NCBI RefSeq assembly: GCF_900167005.1
Contig: NZ_FUXW01000001.1
Location: 62,001 to 126,000, forward strand
DNA: 64,000 nucleotides
Reading direction: 5' to 3'
Source of the DNA: Butyricicoccus pullicaecorum DSM 23266
Lineage (GTDB): Bacteria > Bacillota > Clostridia > Oscillospirales > Butyricicoccaceae
Numbering within the stretch: the stretch's first letter is position 1; the number at the start of each line of letters is the position of its first letter. The notes beneath the pieces were generated by a model that saw only the letters and a list, made by a program, of their open reading frames with translations, searched no databases and had not been told where the DNA came from. Both the position numbers and the translations under genes were made by a program. This document shows positions 1-9,358 of the stretch, one piece after another.

Positions 1-2
1 TC

Positions 3-1685
3 AAAAAGGGAGCCTTCTGGACGGTCATCGTCAACCTTGTCGTCATGGGCGGCATGAGCATCCTGTATCTGCTGATGTACGGCCTGATGGGAACCTTTAC
101 AGACGACCAGCCGCTGCCCAACGCAGCCCTCCTGCTCGGGCTGGTGGTTGTATTCCTGATCCTTTCCTTTGTGACTCATCTTCAGCAGTACTACGCCACC
201 TATGGACTGGTCTATAACGAGGTGAGATCCACCCGTCTCAGTCTGGCGGAGCGGCTGCGCAAACTGCCTTTGGGCTACTTCGGCAAGCGGGATCTGGCGG
301 ATCTGACCGAGACCATTATGGGCGATGTGAACCGCATGGAACATGTCTGGTCCCATGTGCTGGGCTATCTGTACGGGGCCTATCTCTCCACGGCGATTAT
401 CGCGGTGTGCCTGCTGGTGTATGACTGGCGGCTGGCCATCGCCTGCCTGTGGGGTGTGCCGGTGGCCTTCGGTCTGCTGTTCGGCACCCGGAGGATTTCC
501 GCCCGGACCTCTGAGCGGACGAAAAAAGCTGCGATCCGCGTCTCCGACGGCATTCAGGAAGCTCTGGAAAATGTACGGGAGATCCGCGCCACCAATCAGG
601 AGGAGCGCTATCTGGCCGGGCTCAATCAGAAGATCGACGACCATGAGAAGGTCACCATCCAGGGCGAGCTGGGGACCGGCATTTTCGTCAATGCGGCCAG
701 CGTCATCATGCGCCTGGGGGTAGCTACCACCATTCTGGTGGGAGCCGGCCTGATTCTTTCCGGGCAAATTGACTTCATGCTGCTGTTTTTGTTCCTGCTG
801 GTTATTACCCGCGTGTATGCGCCTTTTGACCAGAGCCTGGCTCTCATCGCTGAGATGTTTGTGTCCCAAGTATCCGCCGACCGCATGAACGAGATCTACG
901 ACACCCCCACGGCTGAGGGTGCAGAGGTGTTTCAGCCCAAGGGCTACGATATTGAGTTCGACCATGTGGGGTTTGCCTATGACAAGAAAAAAGTGCTGGA
1001 CGGTGTGAGCTTTACCGCCCGGGAGGGCGAAGTGACTGCCCTGGTGGGTCCTTCCGGGTCCGGTAAGAGTACCTGCGCCCGACTGGCTGCCCGGCTGTGG
1101 GATGTAACAGAGGGAAGCATCAAGGTAGGCGGCGTGGACATCTCCACAGTGGACCCGGAGGCATTGCTGACCGATTACTCCATGGTGTTTCAGGATGTGG
1201 TGCTTTTTGACGACACGGTGATGGAGAATATCCGTCTGGGCAAGCGAGGCGCCACCGACGATGAGGTGCGGGCCGCGGCCGAGGCCGCCAACTGCGGGGA
1301 GTTCATCTGCCGCCTGCCCCAGGGATATGATACCCCCATCGGGGAAAACGGCGCAAAACTCTCCGGCGGAGAGCGACAGCGCATCTCCATCGCCCGAGCG
1401 CTTTTGAAGAACGCCCCTATCGTCCTGCTGGACGAGGCCACTGCCAGCCTGGATGTGGAAAACGAGACAAAGGTGCAGGGTGCGCTCTCCCGCCTGTTGG
1501 CAGGCAAGACGGTGCTGGTTATTGCCCACCGGATGCGCACCGTGGCAGGAGCCGACCACATCGTAGTGCTGGAAAACGGCCGTGTGGCCGAGCAGGGTAC
1601 GCCTGCGGAACTGATGGAGTGCGGAGGCCTCTACCGCCGTATGGTGGAACTCCAGAGTGAGAGCGCCCGTTGGCAACTGGGCTGA
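3..1685 (+). CDS. ABC transporter, fused permease/ATP-binding half-transporter (5' truncated by window edge)
   Basis: Exporter-fold ABC half-transporter: an N-terminal six-helix membrane domain followed by a nucleotide-binding domain. The open frame runs off the left edge, so the true start lies outside. An internal ATG at 45 cuts into the first helix and is not the real start. Counting from that ATG, Walker A (GPSGSGKS) is near residue 334, the signature LSGGERQR near 438, Walker B (IVLLDEATA) near 459 and the H-loop (IAHR) near 492. Such proteins work as homodimers or paired heterodimers. It resembles the two half-transporters at 7.6-11.1 kb and probably belongs to the same siderophore/metal or drug class, but nothing in the sequence fixes the substrate. 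The relaxase gene converges on it from the right with a gap of about 20 bp. Confidence 0.9.
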   Translation, partial: KKGAFWTVIVNLVVMGGMSILYLLMYGLMGTFTDDQPLPNAALLLGLVVVFLILSFVTHLQQYYATYGLVYNEVRSTRLSLAERLRKLPLGYFGKRDLADLTETIMGDVNRMEHVWSHVLGYLYGAYLSTAIIAVCLLVYDWRLAIACLWGVPVAFGLLFGTRRISARTSERTKKAAIRVSDGIQEALENVREIRATNQEERYLAGLNQKIDDHEKVTIQGELGTGIFVNAASVIMRLGVATTILVGAGLILSGQIDFMLLFLFLLVITRVYAPFDQSLALIAEMFVSQVSADRMNEIYDTPTAEGAEVFQPKGYDIEFDHVGFAYDKKKVLDGVSFTAREGEVTALVGPSGSGKSTCARLAARLWDVTEGSIKVGGVDISTVDPEALLTDYSMVFQDVVLFDDTVMENIRLGKRGATDDEVRAAAEAANCGEFICRLPQGYDTPIGENGAKLSGGERQRISIARALLKNAPIVLLDEATASLDVENETKVQGALSRLLAGKTVLVIAHRMRTVAGADHIVVLENGRVAEQGTPAELMECGGLYRRMVELQSESARWQLG

Positions 1686-1704
1686 TTATTTCATTTATTC
1701 GAGT

Positions 1705-3045
1705 TCATTCGATTTTTCCTTCGGGAGTACAACATCCTCTGACCGTTCCAGATAAGATACGGACGTTTTGGTTGAGGGTGTCGTACTCCCGTTCTTTCTG
1801 TTGAGCCTTCCTGTATTCCGATTGCAGGGCGGTCCTTCTGGCGGTGAGTTCATCCATTTCGGCCCGGAGCCGTTGGGCGGCGGGCAGGGGTACGGCGTTC
1901 AACCGTTTCAGCTCCCTTGCCGCCGCCTCGAACAGGATGATCTCGCCCTCATGCCCCCGGAGGAACTTCTCCTTGTCTCTGGACTGGCGGTATTCCTCAT
2001 ACAGGGGCCGGAGCTGGCGGTAGGTGGCAGCGTGTTTCATGGTGATGGTCAGCCGCTCCATTTCCTTTTCGGTTGCTCGGAGATCCGCCTTTACCCTGGC
2101 GGTGGCGGCTGCCGCTCCATCGCACCGCTCGGACAATTCCTCTAAACTTCCAATGCCATGCTCCGTCAGGAAGTTCAGCGTTTCCGCTGCCCGCTTTAGG
2201 TTCTCAATAGTTGCCCAATGTTTGTAGCCGGCACTCTGCTGGGCTTTGATATTGTTCTGGATGTCGATGAGCAGGCTGGGCCTCCCGGTGCGCTGTTTCG
2301 GCTGGCGGTAAGGACTGGGCTTGCCAGCGATCCGGGAGGTCAGGGCTTCCTCGGCGTAGTCGGCGCCCAGGGTTTTCAAACGGGTGAACCGCTCCTGACC
2401 CGGAGCTCTGGCAGATATGTACTTGCCCCGTTTCAGTTCATACCCTTCCCGCTGGAGGCGGCGGAGCAGGTCCTCCAGGTCGGTGCAGCCGGGCAGAAGC
2501 CGGTCGATGGCGGAGCGGAGCTTCGCCTTATAGCTGGTGCCGTTCTGTTCCGCCTGATGCTCAATATAGCTCTTGCCCTTGTCTTGGCCGGGGACAATGA
2601 CGGACAGGCCATGCTCTTTACAGATACGGTCGCTGGTACGGCGGATTTCATGGTAGCTTCTCTTGTTGGAGTGGTAGTGCCGGTGGTCCTGGAAACTGAC
2701 CGCATTGAAGATCAGGTGATTATGGACGTGATCCCTGTCAATGTGAGTGGTGAGGACAAATTCATATTTGCCGCCCAGGACCTCCCGCGCCAGTTCCATG
2801 CCGATCCGGTGGGCTTCCTCCGGTGTGACCTCCCCAGGCTCAAACGCCTGGATGAGGTGGCGGCCCAGGTTCGTTCCCTTGTCGATGGCGTGGCGGCGGG
2901 TCCAGGCAAACTCAATGTCGGCGGTCTCTGCGGTGCAGCCGAAGGAGGACACCAGCAGTTTTCCATCCGTCTTGTCGGGATTGCAGATATAGTCAATGGC
3001 CGCTTTCAGCGTTGACTTAATAGGATGTGTCTTTGTAACTGCCAT
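1705..3045 (-). CDS. Relaxase, MobA/VirD2-like (MOBP type)
   Basis: DNA relaxase that nicks the element at oriT and pilots the strand during conjugation or mobilization. The 446-aa protein has an N-terminal relaxase domain with the three-histidine metal motif HIDRDHVHNH near residue 102. A tyrosine in the first 30 residues (DYICNP) is a candidate nicking residue. The C-terminal third is charged and coiled-coil-like. The start ATG lies inside the upstream mobC gene (about 40 bp overlap), which indicates translational coupling. Together with MobC and the hairpin-rich region upstream it forms the mobilization module of block A. No coupling protein or type IV secretion genes are visible, so they lie further left or transfer depends on a helper. 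Confidence 0.92.
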   Translation of the reverse strand: MAVTKTHPIKSTLKAAIDYICNPDKTDGKLLVSSFGCTAETADIEFAWTRRHAIDKGTNLGRHLIQAFEPGEVTPEEAHRIGMELAREVLGGKYEFVLTTHIDRDHVHNHLIFNAVSFQDHRHYHSNKRSYHEIRRTSDRICKEHGLSVIVPGQDKGKSYIEHQAEQNGTSYKAKLRSAIDRLLPGCTDLEDLLRRLQREGYELKRGKYISARAPGQERFTRLKTLGADYAEEALTSRIAGKPSPYRQPKQRTGRPSLLIDIQNNIKAQQSAGYKHWATIENLKRAAETLNFLTEHGIGSLEELSERCDGAAAATARVKADLRATEKEMERLTITMKHAATYRQLRPLYEEYRQSRDKEKFLRGHEGEIILFEAAARELKRLNAVPLPAAQRLRAEMDELTARRTALQSEYRKAQQKEREYDTLNQNVRILSGTVRGCCTPEGKIE

Positions 3046-3335
3046 ATCTGCTCCAATCTCTCCCGGATTTCCTCCATGTCGGCCTGATAGGTAGGGCCTC
3101 CGGCGTTGACCCGCTTGGCGATCTGATTGATGTTCCGGCCAATGGAGCCCAGGGCTTTTGTCATTTCCTTAATGTCGGTGGTGTCCACCTGGATGATATA
3201 TCCGTCAATCGCCATCTTGCGCAGATACGCCCCATACCTCTTTGTAGGAAGCTGAGCCATTTTCTCGTCAATGAGCCGTTTCTCCTCCTCTGTGACCCAG
3301 AATTTCATCTGGATATTCCGCTTTCGATTTGCCAT
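3006..3335 (-). CDS. mobC: MobC-like relaxosome accessory protein
   Basis: Small (109 aa) DNA-binding accessory protein that helps the relaxase open oriT. It shows the family layout: a basic N-terminus, a ribbon-helix-helix-like segment (FWVTEEEKRLIDEKMAQ), then a helical part containing GSIGRNINQIAKRVN, which is characteristic of MobC-family proteins. It is the first gene of a two-gene leftward operon with the relaxase and overlaps it. The start at 3335 follows a purine-rich stretch (GGAGGCGG in the mRNA sense). The non-coding DNA directly upstream carries the hairpins expected of its binding site. Confidence 0.88.
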   Translation of the reverse strand: MANRKRNIQMKFWVTEEEKRLIDEKMAQLPTKRYGAYLRKMAIDGYIIQVDTTDIKEMTKALGSIGRNINQIAKRVNAGGPTYQADMEEIRERLEQIWQLQRHILLSQR

Positions 3336-3344
3336 GCCGCACCG

Positions 3345-3591
3345 CCTCCGTTCTCATAAGGGTCTGGGACTATCCCAGCAAGCATTTTTGTGTTTAGGGG
3401 CAGGGGGTCCCCCTAAACCGAAAATCCACCAGTGGGTACTCACTGGCTGTGCTTGCTATCGTAACCTTTCCTTCGTTCTCCCCCCTATCAATACTACAAT
3501 TTGAAACGGAGATTTTGGCTGGTTACTGAGAAGAAATCTAAAGTAAAAGCGGTATTATTGCCTTTAACAGGTGATAATACCGCCTTTACTT
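3345..3591. other. Candidate oriT region with three hairpins
   Basis: Non-coding DNA upstream of mobC. It holds three perfect inverted repeats: CTGGGA/TCCCAG at 3364-3378, GTTTAGGGG/CCCCTAAAC at 3392-3418 and CCAGTG/CACTGG at 3429-3446. A hairpin cluster beside mobC and a MOBP relaxase is where oriT is normally found. The nick site cannot be located by eye. The GTTTAGGGG hairpin could alternatively act as a terminator, but no T-run follows it. The segment 3450-3591 shows nothing further apart from a partial inverted repeat near 3548-3590 (AGGCGGTATTATC-like arms) that may terminate the AraC gene. Confidence 0.45.
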
Positions 3592-4584
3592 TTATCTGTT
3601 CTCCAAATTCTTTGACCGCCGGTATTCCAGCGGCGAGAGGCCAAACTGCTTTTTGAAAACTGATGCAAATTTGCTTTGATTCATATAGCCGACCAGCTCT
3701 GCTATTTCTGCAACGGACAATCTTGTAGAAGTCAGTAACTCTGCAGCTTTTTTCATTCTGACTTCTCGTAGATAAATAGATATATTTTGCCCAAAAACGC
3801 CGCGGAAGTAATTTTTTAAGCTGGTTTCGCTAACAGAAAACTGCGCGGCAAGTTCCCAGGCCGGATGATGTTGACGCAGATCAGAAGTAATGATCCTTTC
3901 TACCCGCTTTGCAATATCTACCTGTGTTTCTGTGAAAAAAGTGCAGGCTTGTGATGGCGGTATGTCGTTGATGTTTTGCAATAGAGAAAACAGTGCTAAT
4001 GTGTATATTTTCATTTGTGAAATCGAATATGGGACAGGAATATCAAATAATCCCCAAAGTTTTGTTAATATTTCTTCGCCCTCGGGGAGAACAGATGAAA
4101 TATAGGTGCCCCCTTCAGGACAAAAGCGGTCAACAATTCTATGAAAGTCAATGGCAAATTCCTTTTGCACCCATGTGCTTTGTTCTGTCAGGGTATCAAT
4201 ATCAACAAAAAATTCCATTCCTTCGTATATGCGGCGGGGATAGACATATTGTTTTTGAGCAAAGCGTTCTGTTAGAGAGATTTCACCGTCCTTTACATAA
4301 ACAAAGTTTTCGTTGTTCAAAATCATTTCGCAACGACCAGTTACACAGTAGTTTACAAGTAATGGGCCTTTTTCTACGGAGCCATTTCCGCAAAAATTCG
4401 GCGCTGTCCAAGTGGGTGAATTTACAAAGATGTAAGCAACAGTAATTCCAGGAAAGAGCGGGAAAAAGGTCATGGAGCCCTTTCCTTCTTTCCCGTTCAA
4501 GAGCAGCTCCGCGCTATAATTGCTGCGCTTTAGTGAAATCCCAGGTATTTCAATATATTTTCTAATAATATCATCAATCTTCAT
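3592..4584 (-). CDS. AraC/XylS-family transcriptional regulator
   Basis: 330-aa regulator with an N-terminal ligand-sensing region and a C-terminal double helix-turn-helix (residues about 230-325). It includes the family pattern RLSVAEIAELVGYMNQSKF followed by FKKQFGLSPLEYRR. It is divergent from the ECF/ABC operon starting at 4788 and most likely controls it, much as YbtA controls the ybtPQ genes of yersiniabactin islands. That parallel is by gene order and family only. A textbook promoter sits 55-80 bp upstream on the same strand. Its inducer is unknown; a siderophore or metal complex is a reasonable guess. Confidence 0.9.
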   Translation of the reverse strand: MKIDDIIRKYIEIPGISLKRSNYSAELLLNGKEGKGSMTFFPLFPGITVAYIFVNSPTWTAPNFCGNGSVEKGPLLVNYCVTGRCEMILNNENFVYVKDGEISLTERFAQKQYVYPRRIYEGMEFFVDIDTLTEQSTWVQKEFAIDFHRIVDRFCPEGGTYISSVLPEGEEILTKLWGLFDIPVPYSISQMKIYTLALFSLLQNINDIPPSQACTFFTETQVDIAKRVERIITSDLRQHHPAWELAAQFSVSETSLKNYFRGVFGQNISIYLREVRMKKAAELLTSTRLSVAEIAELVGYMNQSKFASVFKKQFGLSPLEYRRSKNLENR

Positions 4585-4636
4585 TTTTTGCTCCTGTCAT
4601 TCGATTGCCCGCTTCATAGCTTTGGATTTTAATTAT

Positions 4637-4665
4637 ATTATAGAATTGCGAACGAAGTCAGTCAA
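4637..4665 (-). promoter_or_regulatory. Promoter of the AraC-family gene
   Basis: On the minus strand TTGACT (4665-4660) and TATAAT (4642-4637) are separated by exactly 17 bp, matching a vegetative sigma-70/sigma-A promoter. It reads toward the AraC gene, whose ATG is at 4584. Confidence 0.75.
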
Positions 4666-4746
4666 TAAAAAAACTCGTTGCTGTTTGGAGCCAAAAAGAT
4701 GATTGGTTGTAGAGAGCTACTGCTAACTATGGTATCTTATAGAGAG

Positions 4747-4764
4747 GTTAGAAAACGCTAACCA
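4747..4764 (+). promoter_or_regulatory. Small inverted repeat upstream of the ECF operon
   Basis: GGTTAG-AAAACG-CTAACC lies just before the ribosome binding site (GGAGG, 4775-4779) of the ECF S-component gene. It could be an operator for the AraC or DtxR-like regulator, or an mRNA hairpin. Its role is inferred only from its position. Confidence 0.4.
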
Positions 4765-4787
4765 GCAAATGAATGGAGGTATTCGTT

Positions 4788-5372
4788 ATGAGTAACAAGT
4801 TACAAGCAAAAGACCTGATTAACCTCGGCCTGTTCACCGTTCTCTACTTTGTGATTGGCTGCTGTGTCGCCATTCCCATCGGCTTTGTACCTATCTTTTT
4901 GCCGATCCTCGGAGCATTGTGGTCTTTGATTACCGGCATCCCGTTCATGCTGTTCCTGACCAGAGTTAAAAAATTTGGCATGGTTACAATTATGGGAATT
5001 TTAAGCGGCCTGCTGATGGGGCTGACTGGCATGGGATTTTGGGGCGTACCGATGGGCGTGATTTTTGGGCTGCTGGGAGATCTGATCTTGAAATCCGGCG
5101 GTTATAAAAGCGCCAAGAAGAGCCTGATCGGGTATGCGGTGTTCAGCCTTTGGATGGTTGGTACATATATCCCCATGTATTTCATGGTTGAGGATTCCTG
5201 GGCCAGTTTTGCGGCCAGCTTTGGTGAGGAATACGCTGACAGGGTAATGGCTGTTATGCCTATGTGGAGCATTATTCTGGTAATCGCCGGAATCTTCATT
5301 TTTGCGATCCTGGGCGGACTTTTAGGTAAGGCGCTTCTGAAAAAGCATTTTGCTAAAGCGGGCATTGTGTGA
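4788..5372 (+). CDS. ECF transporter S component, Trep_Strep (MptD-like) family
   Basis: Substrate-binding membrane subunit of an energy-coupling-factor importer, about 194 aa with five or six hydrophobic segments. The glycine-rich helix pattern (MGILSGLLMGLTGMGFWGVPMG and neighbours) fits the Trep_Strep/MptD family. The ATG at 4788 is preferred over the in-frame ATG at 4773 because GGAGG lies 9 bp upstream of the former, whereas the latter overlaps that site. It is first in a rightward operon with the T and A subunits. Its stop overlaps the next start (TGATG). The family's substrate is not established. Confidence 0.82.
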   Translation: MSNKLQAKDLINLGLFTVLYFVIGCCVAIPIGFVPIFLPILGALWSLITGIPFMLFLTRVKKFGMVTIMGILSGLLMGLTGMGFWGVPMGVIFGLLGDLILKSGGYKSAKKSLIGYAVFSLWMVGTYIPMYFMVEDSWASFAASFGEEYADRVMAVMPMWSIILVIAGIFIFAILGGLLGKALLKKHFAKAGIV

Positions 5373-6112
5373 TGAACGGGCTATCATTTTCAGCAACAAC
5401 CGAAAAAAGAAAAGGAATCCTGCTTGATCCCCGGACAAAGCTCATTCTGCTGCTGACGATTACAACACTGATGTTCAGTACCAGTAACGAAGGAATTATG
5501 AACATCGTCAAGCCGTGTCTAAGCCTTGTCCCCTTTGCTCTGATTTTGTCGGAACGCCGTTTCAAAACAGCAGGAAAATATCTGGTGCTATATGCGGTTT
5601 GCTTTATACTGGAACGGATTGCCCTTACGAGTTTGAGCGGATTACTCTCGTTCATCGTGCTGGCAGTGACATCTATCATGACGCGGTTTGCGCCCGGCAT
5701 TATGACAGGTGCCTATCTGATCTCATCCACTTCGGTCAGTGAGTTTATCGGCGCAATGGAGCGTATGCACATCACGGAAAAAATCGTGATTCCAATGTCT
5801 GTCATTTTTCGCTTTTTCCCAACCATCAGCGAAGAATATCAGGCCATCCGGGATGCAATGAAAATGCGGGGCATACGATTCGGCGGGAAAAATCCTTTCC
5901 TGATGGTGGAATATCGCCTTGTTCCTTTGATGGTGTCCGTTGTGAAGATTGGTGATGAACTTTCTGCTGCTGCGTTGACACGGGGGCTTGGAGCCCCCGT
6001 TAAACGTACAAACGTGTGCCAGATCGGTTTCCATGTTCAAGATTTGATTGCGATTCTGTTTTGCGTTATCTGTTTTGCCTTGTTTTTGTTTCAGCAGCAG
6101 ATTTCTTTTTGA
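5372..6112 (+). CDS. ECF transporter T component (CbiQ/EcfT-like)
   Basis: Transmembrane coupling subunit linking the S component to the ATPases, about 246 aa. It has several hydrophobic helices and the cytoplasmic coupling region. The first typical motif (AIRDAMKMRGIRFG, about residue 160-175) matches the Ala-Arg-Gly helix of T subunits. The second is AAALTRGLGAP. The ATG overlaps the stop of the S-component gene (TGATG), so translation is coupled. A GTG three bases earlier is an alternative start. The ATPase gene follows after 17 bp. Confidence 0.88.
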   Translation: MNGLSFSATTEKRKGILLDPRTKLILLLTITTLMFSTSNEGIMNIVKPCLSLVPFALILSERRFKTAGKYLVLYAVCFILERIALTSLSGLLSFIVLAVTSIMTRFAPGIMTGAYLISSTSVSEFIGAMERMHITEKIVIPMSVIFRFFPTISEEYQAIRDAMKMRGIRFGGKNPFLMVEYRLVPLMVSVVKIGDELSAAALTRGLGAPVKRTNVCQIGFHVQDLIAILFCVICFALFLFQQQISF

Positions 6113-6129
6113 CGGAAGGGGGTGAACCT

Positions 6130-7602
6130 ATGATACGGATTGACCATGTGACTTTCTCTTATGGAGAAGAAAACGAGAACGCTGGTGGAGTCTATGATAT
6201 AAATCTGACCGTAGAGGACGGTCAATGCGTCGTACTTTGCGGCGAAAGCGGCTGTGGAAAAACGACAATTACCAGGCTGATCAACGGTCTGATTCCCCAT
6301 TACTATGAAGGAAAAATGAATGGAGAAGTGTGGGTAAATGGGGCAAAGGTTTCGGAACAGCCCCTTTATGATACCGCGAAAACGGTTGGCAGCGTGTTTC
6401 AAAACCCCCGCTCACAATTTTTCAATGTGGACACAACCAGCGAAATCACATTCGGGTGTGAAAATCTCGGCCAGCCGGAGCAAAGTATTCGGGAACGATT
6501 AGATAAGACCATCCGGGATTTCCGCCTGGAGAAATTGATGGGACGCAATATCTTTCATCTCTCCGGCGGGGAAAAGCAAAAAATTGCCTGTGCCGGGGTA
6601 TCCATCATGGAGCCGGATGTGCTGGTTATGGATGAGCCGTCATCCAACCTGGATGCTTCCTCTATCCTCGATCTGAGAGCAATACTTGCGTTTTGGAAGT
6701 CGCAGGGGAAAACAATTATAGTGTCAGAGCATCGGCTCTACTATCTGCGCGGTCTTGCGGATCGTTTTATCTATATTACCGGCGGAAAGGTGGAAAAAGA
6801 TTACTCCGCAGCGGAGTTTGAGAGCCTGACGGAGCAACAGAGAGCCAAGTTGGGGCTGCGTACCTTTATTCTTGAAGATTTGTTGCCGCCGAAAGCATTG
6901 CCCCAGGCCGGTCAGCAAATGGAACTTCGCAATTTCTGCTTTGCCTACAAAAACGAACCGGAAACGCTGCACATCCGGGAAAGTAAAATCCCCGCAAATC
7001 GTATTGTCGGGATCATCGGGAATAATGGAGCTGGAAAGTCCACCTTCTCCCGGTGTTTCTGCGGCCTTGAAAAGCGCTGCGGTGAGGTGATCTGGAACGG
7101 CAGAACTTATCGGCCTAAAGACAGACTAAATACCTGCTACATGGTGATGCAGGAAGTCAATCACCAGCTTTTCACGGAAACTGTGCTGGATGAAGTCCTG
7201 ATCAGTATGGAGGAGGAAAATCAGGAGTGGGCTGAGGAAATCCTTGCCGAGTTAGATTTAATCGGCTTCAAAGACAGACACCCTATGTCCCTTTCCGGCG
7301 GCCAAAAGCAGCGGGTAGCAATTGCCTCGGCAATCGCATCCAAGCGTTCTATCTTATTTTTTGACGAACCGACCAGCGGTCTTGATTACAAACACATGAA
7401 AGAGGTTGCCAATGTCTTGAAACAAGTCAGGGATGCAGGCATTACCTTGTATGTCATTACCCATGATCTTGAGCTGCTTTTAGATTGTTGTACGGATATT
7501 GTCCATTTTGAGGACGGTTCCATCATCGACAAATTTCAAATGGATGAGGCCGGTCTTGAAAAAATTAGAAACTATTTCATAAAGGGGGTATCTGTAAAGT
7601 GA
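6130..7602 (+). CDS. ECF transporter A component, two fused ATP-binding domains
   Basis: Energizing subunit with both ATPases on one chain (about 490 aa), replacing the EcfA1-EcfA2 pair. The first half has Walker A GESGCGKT, signature LSGGEKQK and Walker B VLVMDEPSS. The second half has Walker A GNNGAGKS, signature LSGGQKQR and Walker B ILFFDEPTSGLD. The ATG at 6130 follows GGAAGGGGGTG. The longer frame from 6016 overlaps the T gene and lacks family similarity. The stop overlaps the GTG start of the next ABC gene (GTGA), so S, T, A and the two exporters form one transcription unit. Confidence 0.92.
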   Translation: MIRIDHVTFSYGEENENAGGVYDINLTVEDGQCVVLCGESGCGKTTITRLINGLIPHYYEGKMNGEVWVNGAKVSEQPLYDTAKTVGSVFQNPRSQFFNVDTTSEITFGCENLGQPEQSIRERLDKTIRDFRLEKLMGRNIFHLSGGEKQKIACAGVSIMEPDVLVMDEPSSNLDASSILDLRAILAFWKSQGKTIIVSEHRLYYLRGLADRFIYITGGKVEKDYSAAEFESLTEQQRAKLGLRTFILEDLLPPKALPQAGQQMELRNFCFAYKNEPETLHIRESKIPANRIVGIIGNNGAGKSTFSRCFCGLEKRCGEVIWNGRTYRPKDRLNTCYMVMQEVNHQLFTETVLDEVLISMEEENQEWAEEILAELDLIGFKDRHPMSLSGGQKQRVAIASAIASKRSILFFDEPTSGLDYKHMKEVANVLKQVRDAGITLYVITHDLELLLDCCTDIVHFEDGSIIDKFQMDEAGLEKIRNYFIKGVSVK

Positions 7603-9344
7603 AAGAAGAAAAGAAGGAGTCACCCATAGGCGTCTTATGGGGATGGGGCAAACTTTATCATGGAAAATTCATCGGCAGCATTATCCTTGCGGTATTAGGC
7701 GTGGCTTGCCAGATGGTGCCCTATTTCTGCGTGGCGCATATTGTCACACTGATGCTGTCGGGAGAGCAGGATTTTTCCAGTTATATGACGGCCTGTATCG
7801 TTGCATTGTGCGGTTATTTGGGAAAGGTTGTTTTCGCCAATCTTTCAACAGTCATTTCTCACGCAGCAACCTATTACACGCTGCGCGATCTGCGGGAGAA
7901 CATTACCGAGAAACTTGCCCGTGTGCCAATGGGGACGATTTTGGATACGCCCTCTGGACAGTATAAAACGACGATTGTTGACCGGGTGGAGGGAATGGAG
8001 CCGACCTTTGCACACCTGATCCCGGAAATGACCGCAAATGTGCTGGTTCCCATTGTGATTGTCGTGTACCTGCTTATTCTGGACTGGCGTATGGCGCTTT
8101 TGTCCCTTGTCACTCTCGTGGTGGGCCTTGTGGTTATGTCCGCCGGTATGAAAAACTATCCCGTCAAGTGGGAGGGCGCAGTCAAGGCGGGCAAGCAGAT
8201 GGCAGACGCCATCGTGGAATATATCGGAGGCATTGAGGTGGTGAAAGCGTTCAGCCAATCCGCCGGTTCCTACAAAAAATATTCTGACGCGGTGAATTAC
8301 AACGCCAACTACTATGTGGACTGGATGCGGGAAAATCAGAAAACCATGAGCGCCTATAACGCCATCCTGCCCTCGGTGCTGATCTGCGTACTGCCCTGCG
8401 GCTTTGTGTTCTGGCTCTCCGGAAGCCTGGAACTTTCCACCTTCCTGTCCATTGTGATTTTCTCTCTGGGCCTTGTTGGGCCGATTATCGCGGCGTTCAC
8501 CTTTACGGACGATCTGGCTGTACTGGGGACAAATGTGGAGGAAATCAGTCAGCTCCTAAACGCAGAGGAATTGAACCATAAAGATACGCCGGTCAAATTG
8601 GCGGACACAAGCATCTCCCTGGGCCATGTGTACTTCTCCTACGATGGGGAAACAGAAGTCTTGCATGATGTGAGCCTGACCATCCGGCCCGGCACCATGA
8701 CCGCTCTTGTGGGGCCGTCCGGCTCCGGCAAATCGACGGTGGCAAAGCTGATCGCCGGGTATTGGGATGTCACCTCCGGCAGCATTACGCTGGGCGGGTA
8801 TGAGCTGAAAGATATTCCGCTGGATGAGATCGCAGACCAGATTTCCTATGTGTCCCAGGACAACTACCTGTTCAACCGCAGTATCCGGGAAAACATCCGT
8901 ATGGGAAAGCCCGGCGCCACAGATGAGGAAGTGGAACAGGCTGCCAAACAGAGCGGCTGCGATGCCTTTATCCGAAAACTGGACAATGGCTATGATACGG
9001 TTGTCGGCAGCGCCGGTTCCCACCTCTCCGGCGGGGAGCGTCAGCGGATTGCGATTGCCCGCGCCATGCTGAAGAACGCGCCGGTTGTCATTTTGGATGA
9101 GGCAACTGCCTACATTGACCCCGAGAATGAGGCACTGGTACAAAAGGCCATTTCCGCTTTGACCGTCGGCAAGACCCTGATCGTGATTGCACACCGGCTG
9201 TCCACCATCACCGGCGCGGACAATATCGTTGTTGTGAAGGATGGAACCATCCACGCACAGGGTACGCATGAGAAACTGTTGGAAACCTTCCCCCTCTATC
9301 GGGATATGTGGCAGGCGCATATTGGCGCGAAAGACCAGATGTAA
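7599..9344 (+). CDS. ABC half-transporter 1 (YbtP/IrtA-like exporter fold)
   Basis: 581-aa membrane-ATPase fusion with about six helices in residues 20-320. Walker A GPSGSGKS is near residue 372, signature LSGGERQR near 477 and Walker B VVILDEATA near 497. The GTG start overlaps the stop of the ECF A gene and is preceded by AAAGGGGG. Its pair follows after 14 bp, so they likely form a heterodimer. In YbtPQ and IrtAB such exporter-fold pairs import ferric siderophores. The neighbouring AraC and DtxR-like regulators support a metal/siderophore role here, but the direction of transport cannot be read from the sequence. Confidence 0.9.
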   Translation: MKEEKKESPIGVLWGWGKLYHGKFIGSIILAVLGVACQMVPYFCVAHIVTLMLSGEQDFSSYMTACIVALCGYLGKVVFANLSTVISHAATYYTLRDLRENITEKLARVPMGTILDTPSGQYKTTIVDRVEGMEPTFAHLIPEMTANVLVPIVIVVYLLILDWRMALLSLVTLVVGLVVMSAGMKNYPVKWEGAVKAGKQMADAIVEYIGGIEVVKAFSQSAGSYKKYSDAVNYNANYYVDWMRENQKTMSAYNAILPSVLICVLPCGFVFWLSGSLELSTFLSIVIFSLGLVGPIIAAFTFTDDLAVLGTNVEEISQLLNAEELNHKDTPVKLADTSISLGHVYFSYDGETEVLHDVSLTIRPGTMTALVGPSGSGKSTVAKLIAGYWDVTSGSITLGGYELKDIPLDEIADQISYVSQDNYLFNRSIRENIRMGKPGATDEEVEQAAKQSGCDAFIRKLDNGYDTVVGSAGSHLSGGERQRIAIARAMLKNAPVVILDEATAYIDPENEALVQKAISALTVGKTLIVIAHRLSTITGADNIVVVKDGTIHAQGTHEKLLETFPLYRDMWQAHIGAKDQM

Positions 9345-9358
9345 GGGGGTGTTGTCAG

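Noticed and set aside
2218-3015. Plus-strand open frame of 265 aa opposite the relaxase
   Set aside because: Low-complexity translation in the antisense of a clear relaxase gene, no ribosome site; a shadow of codon bias.
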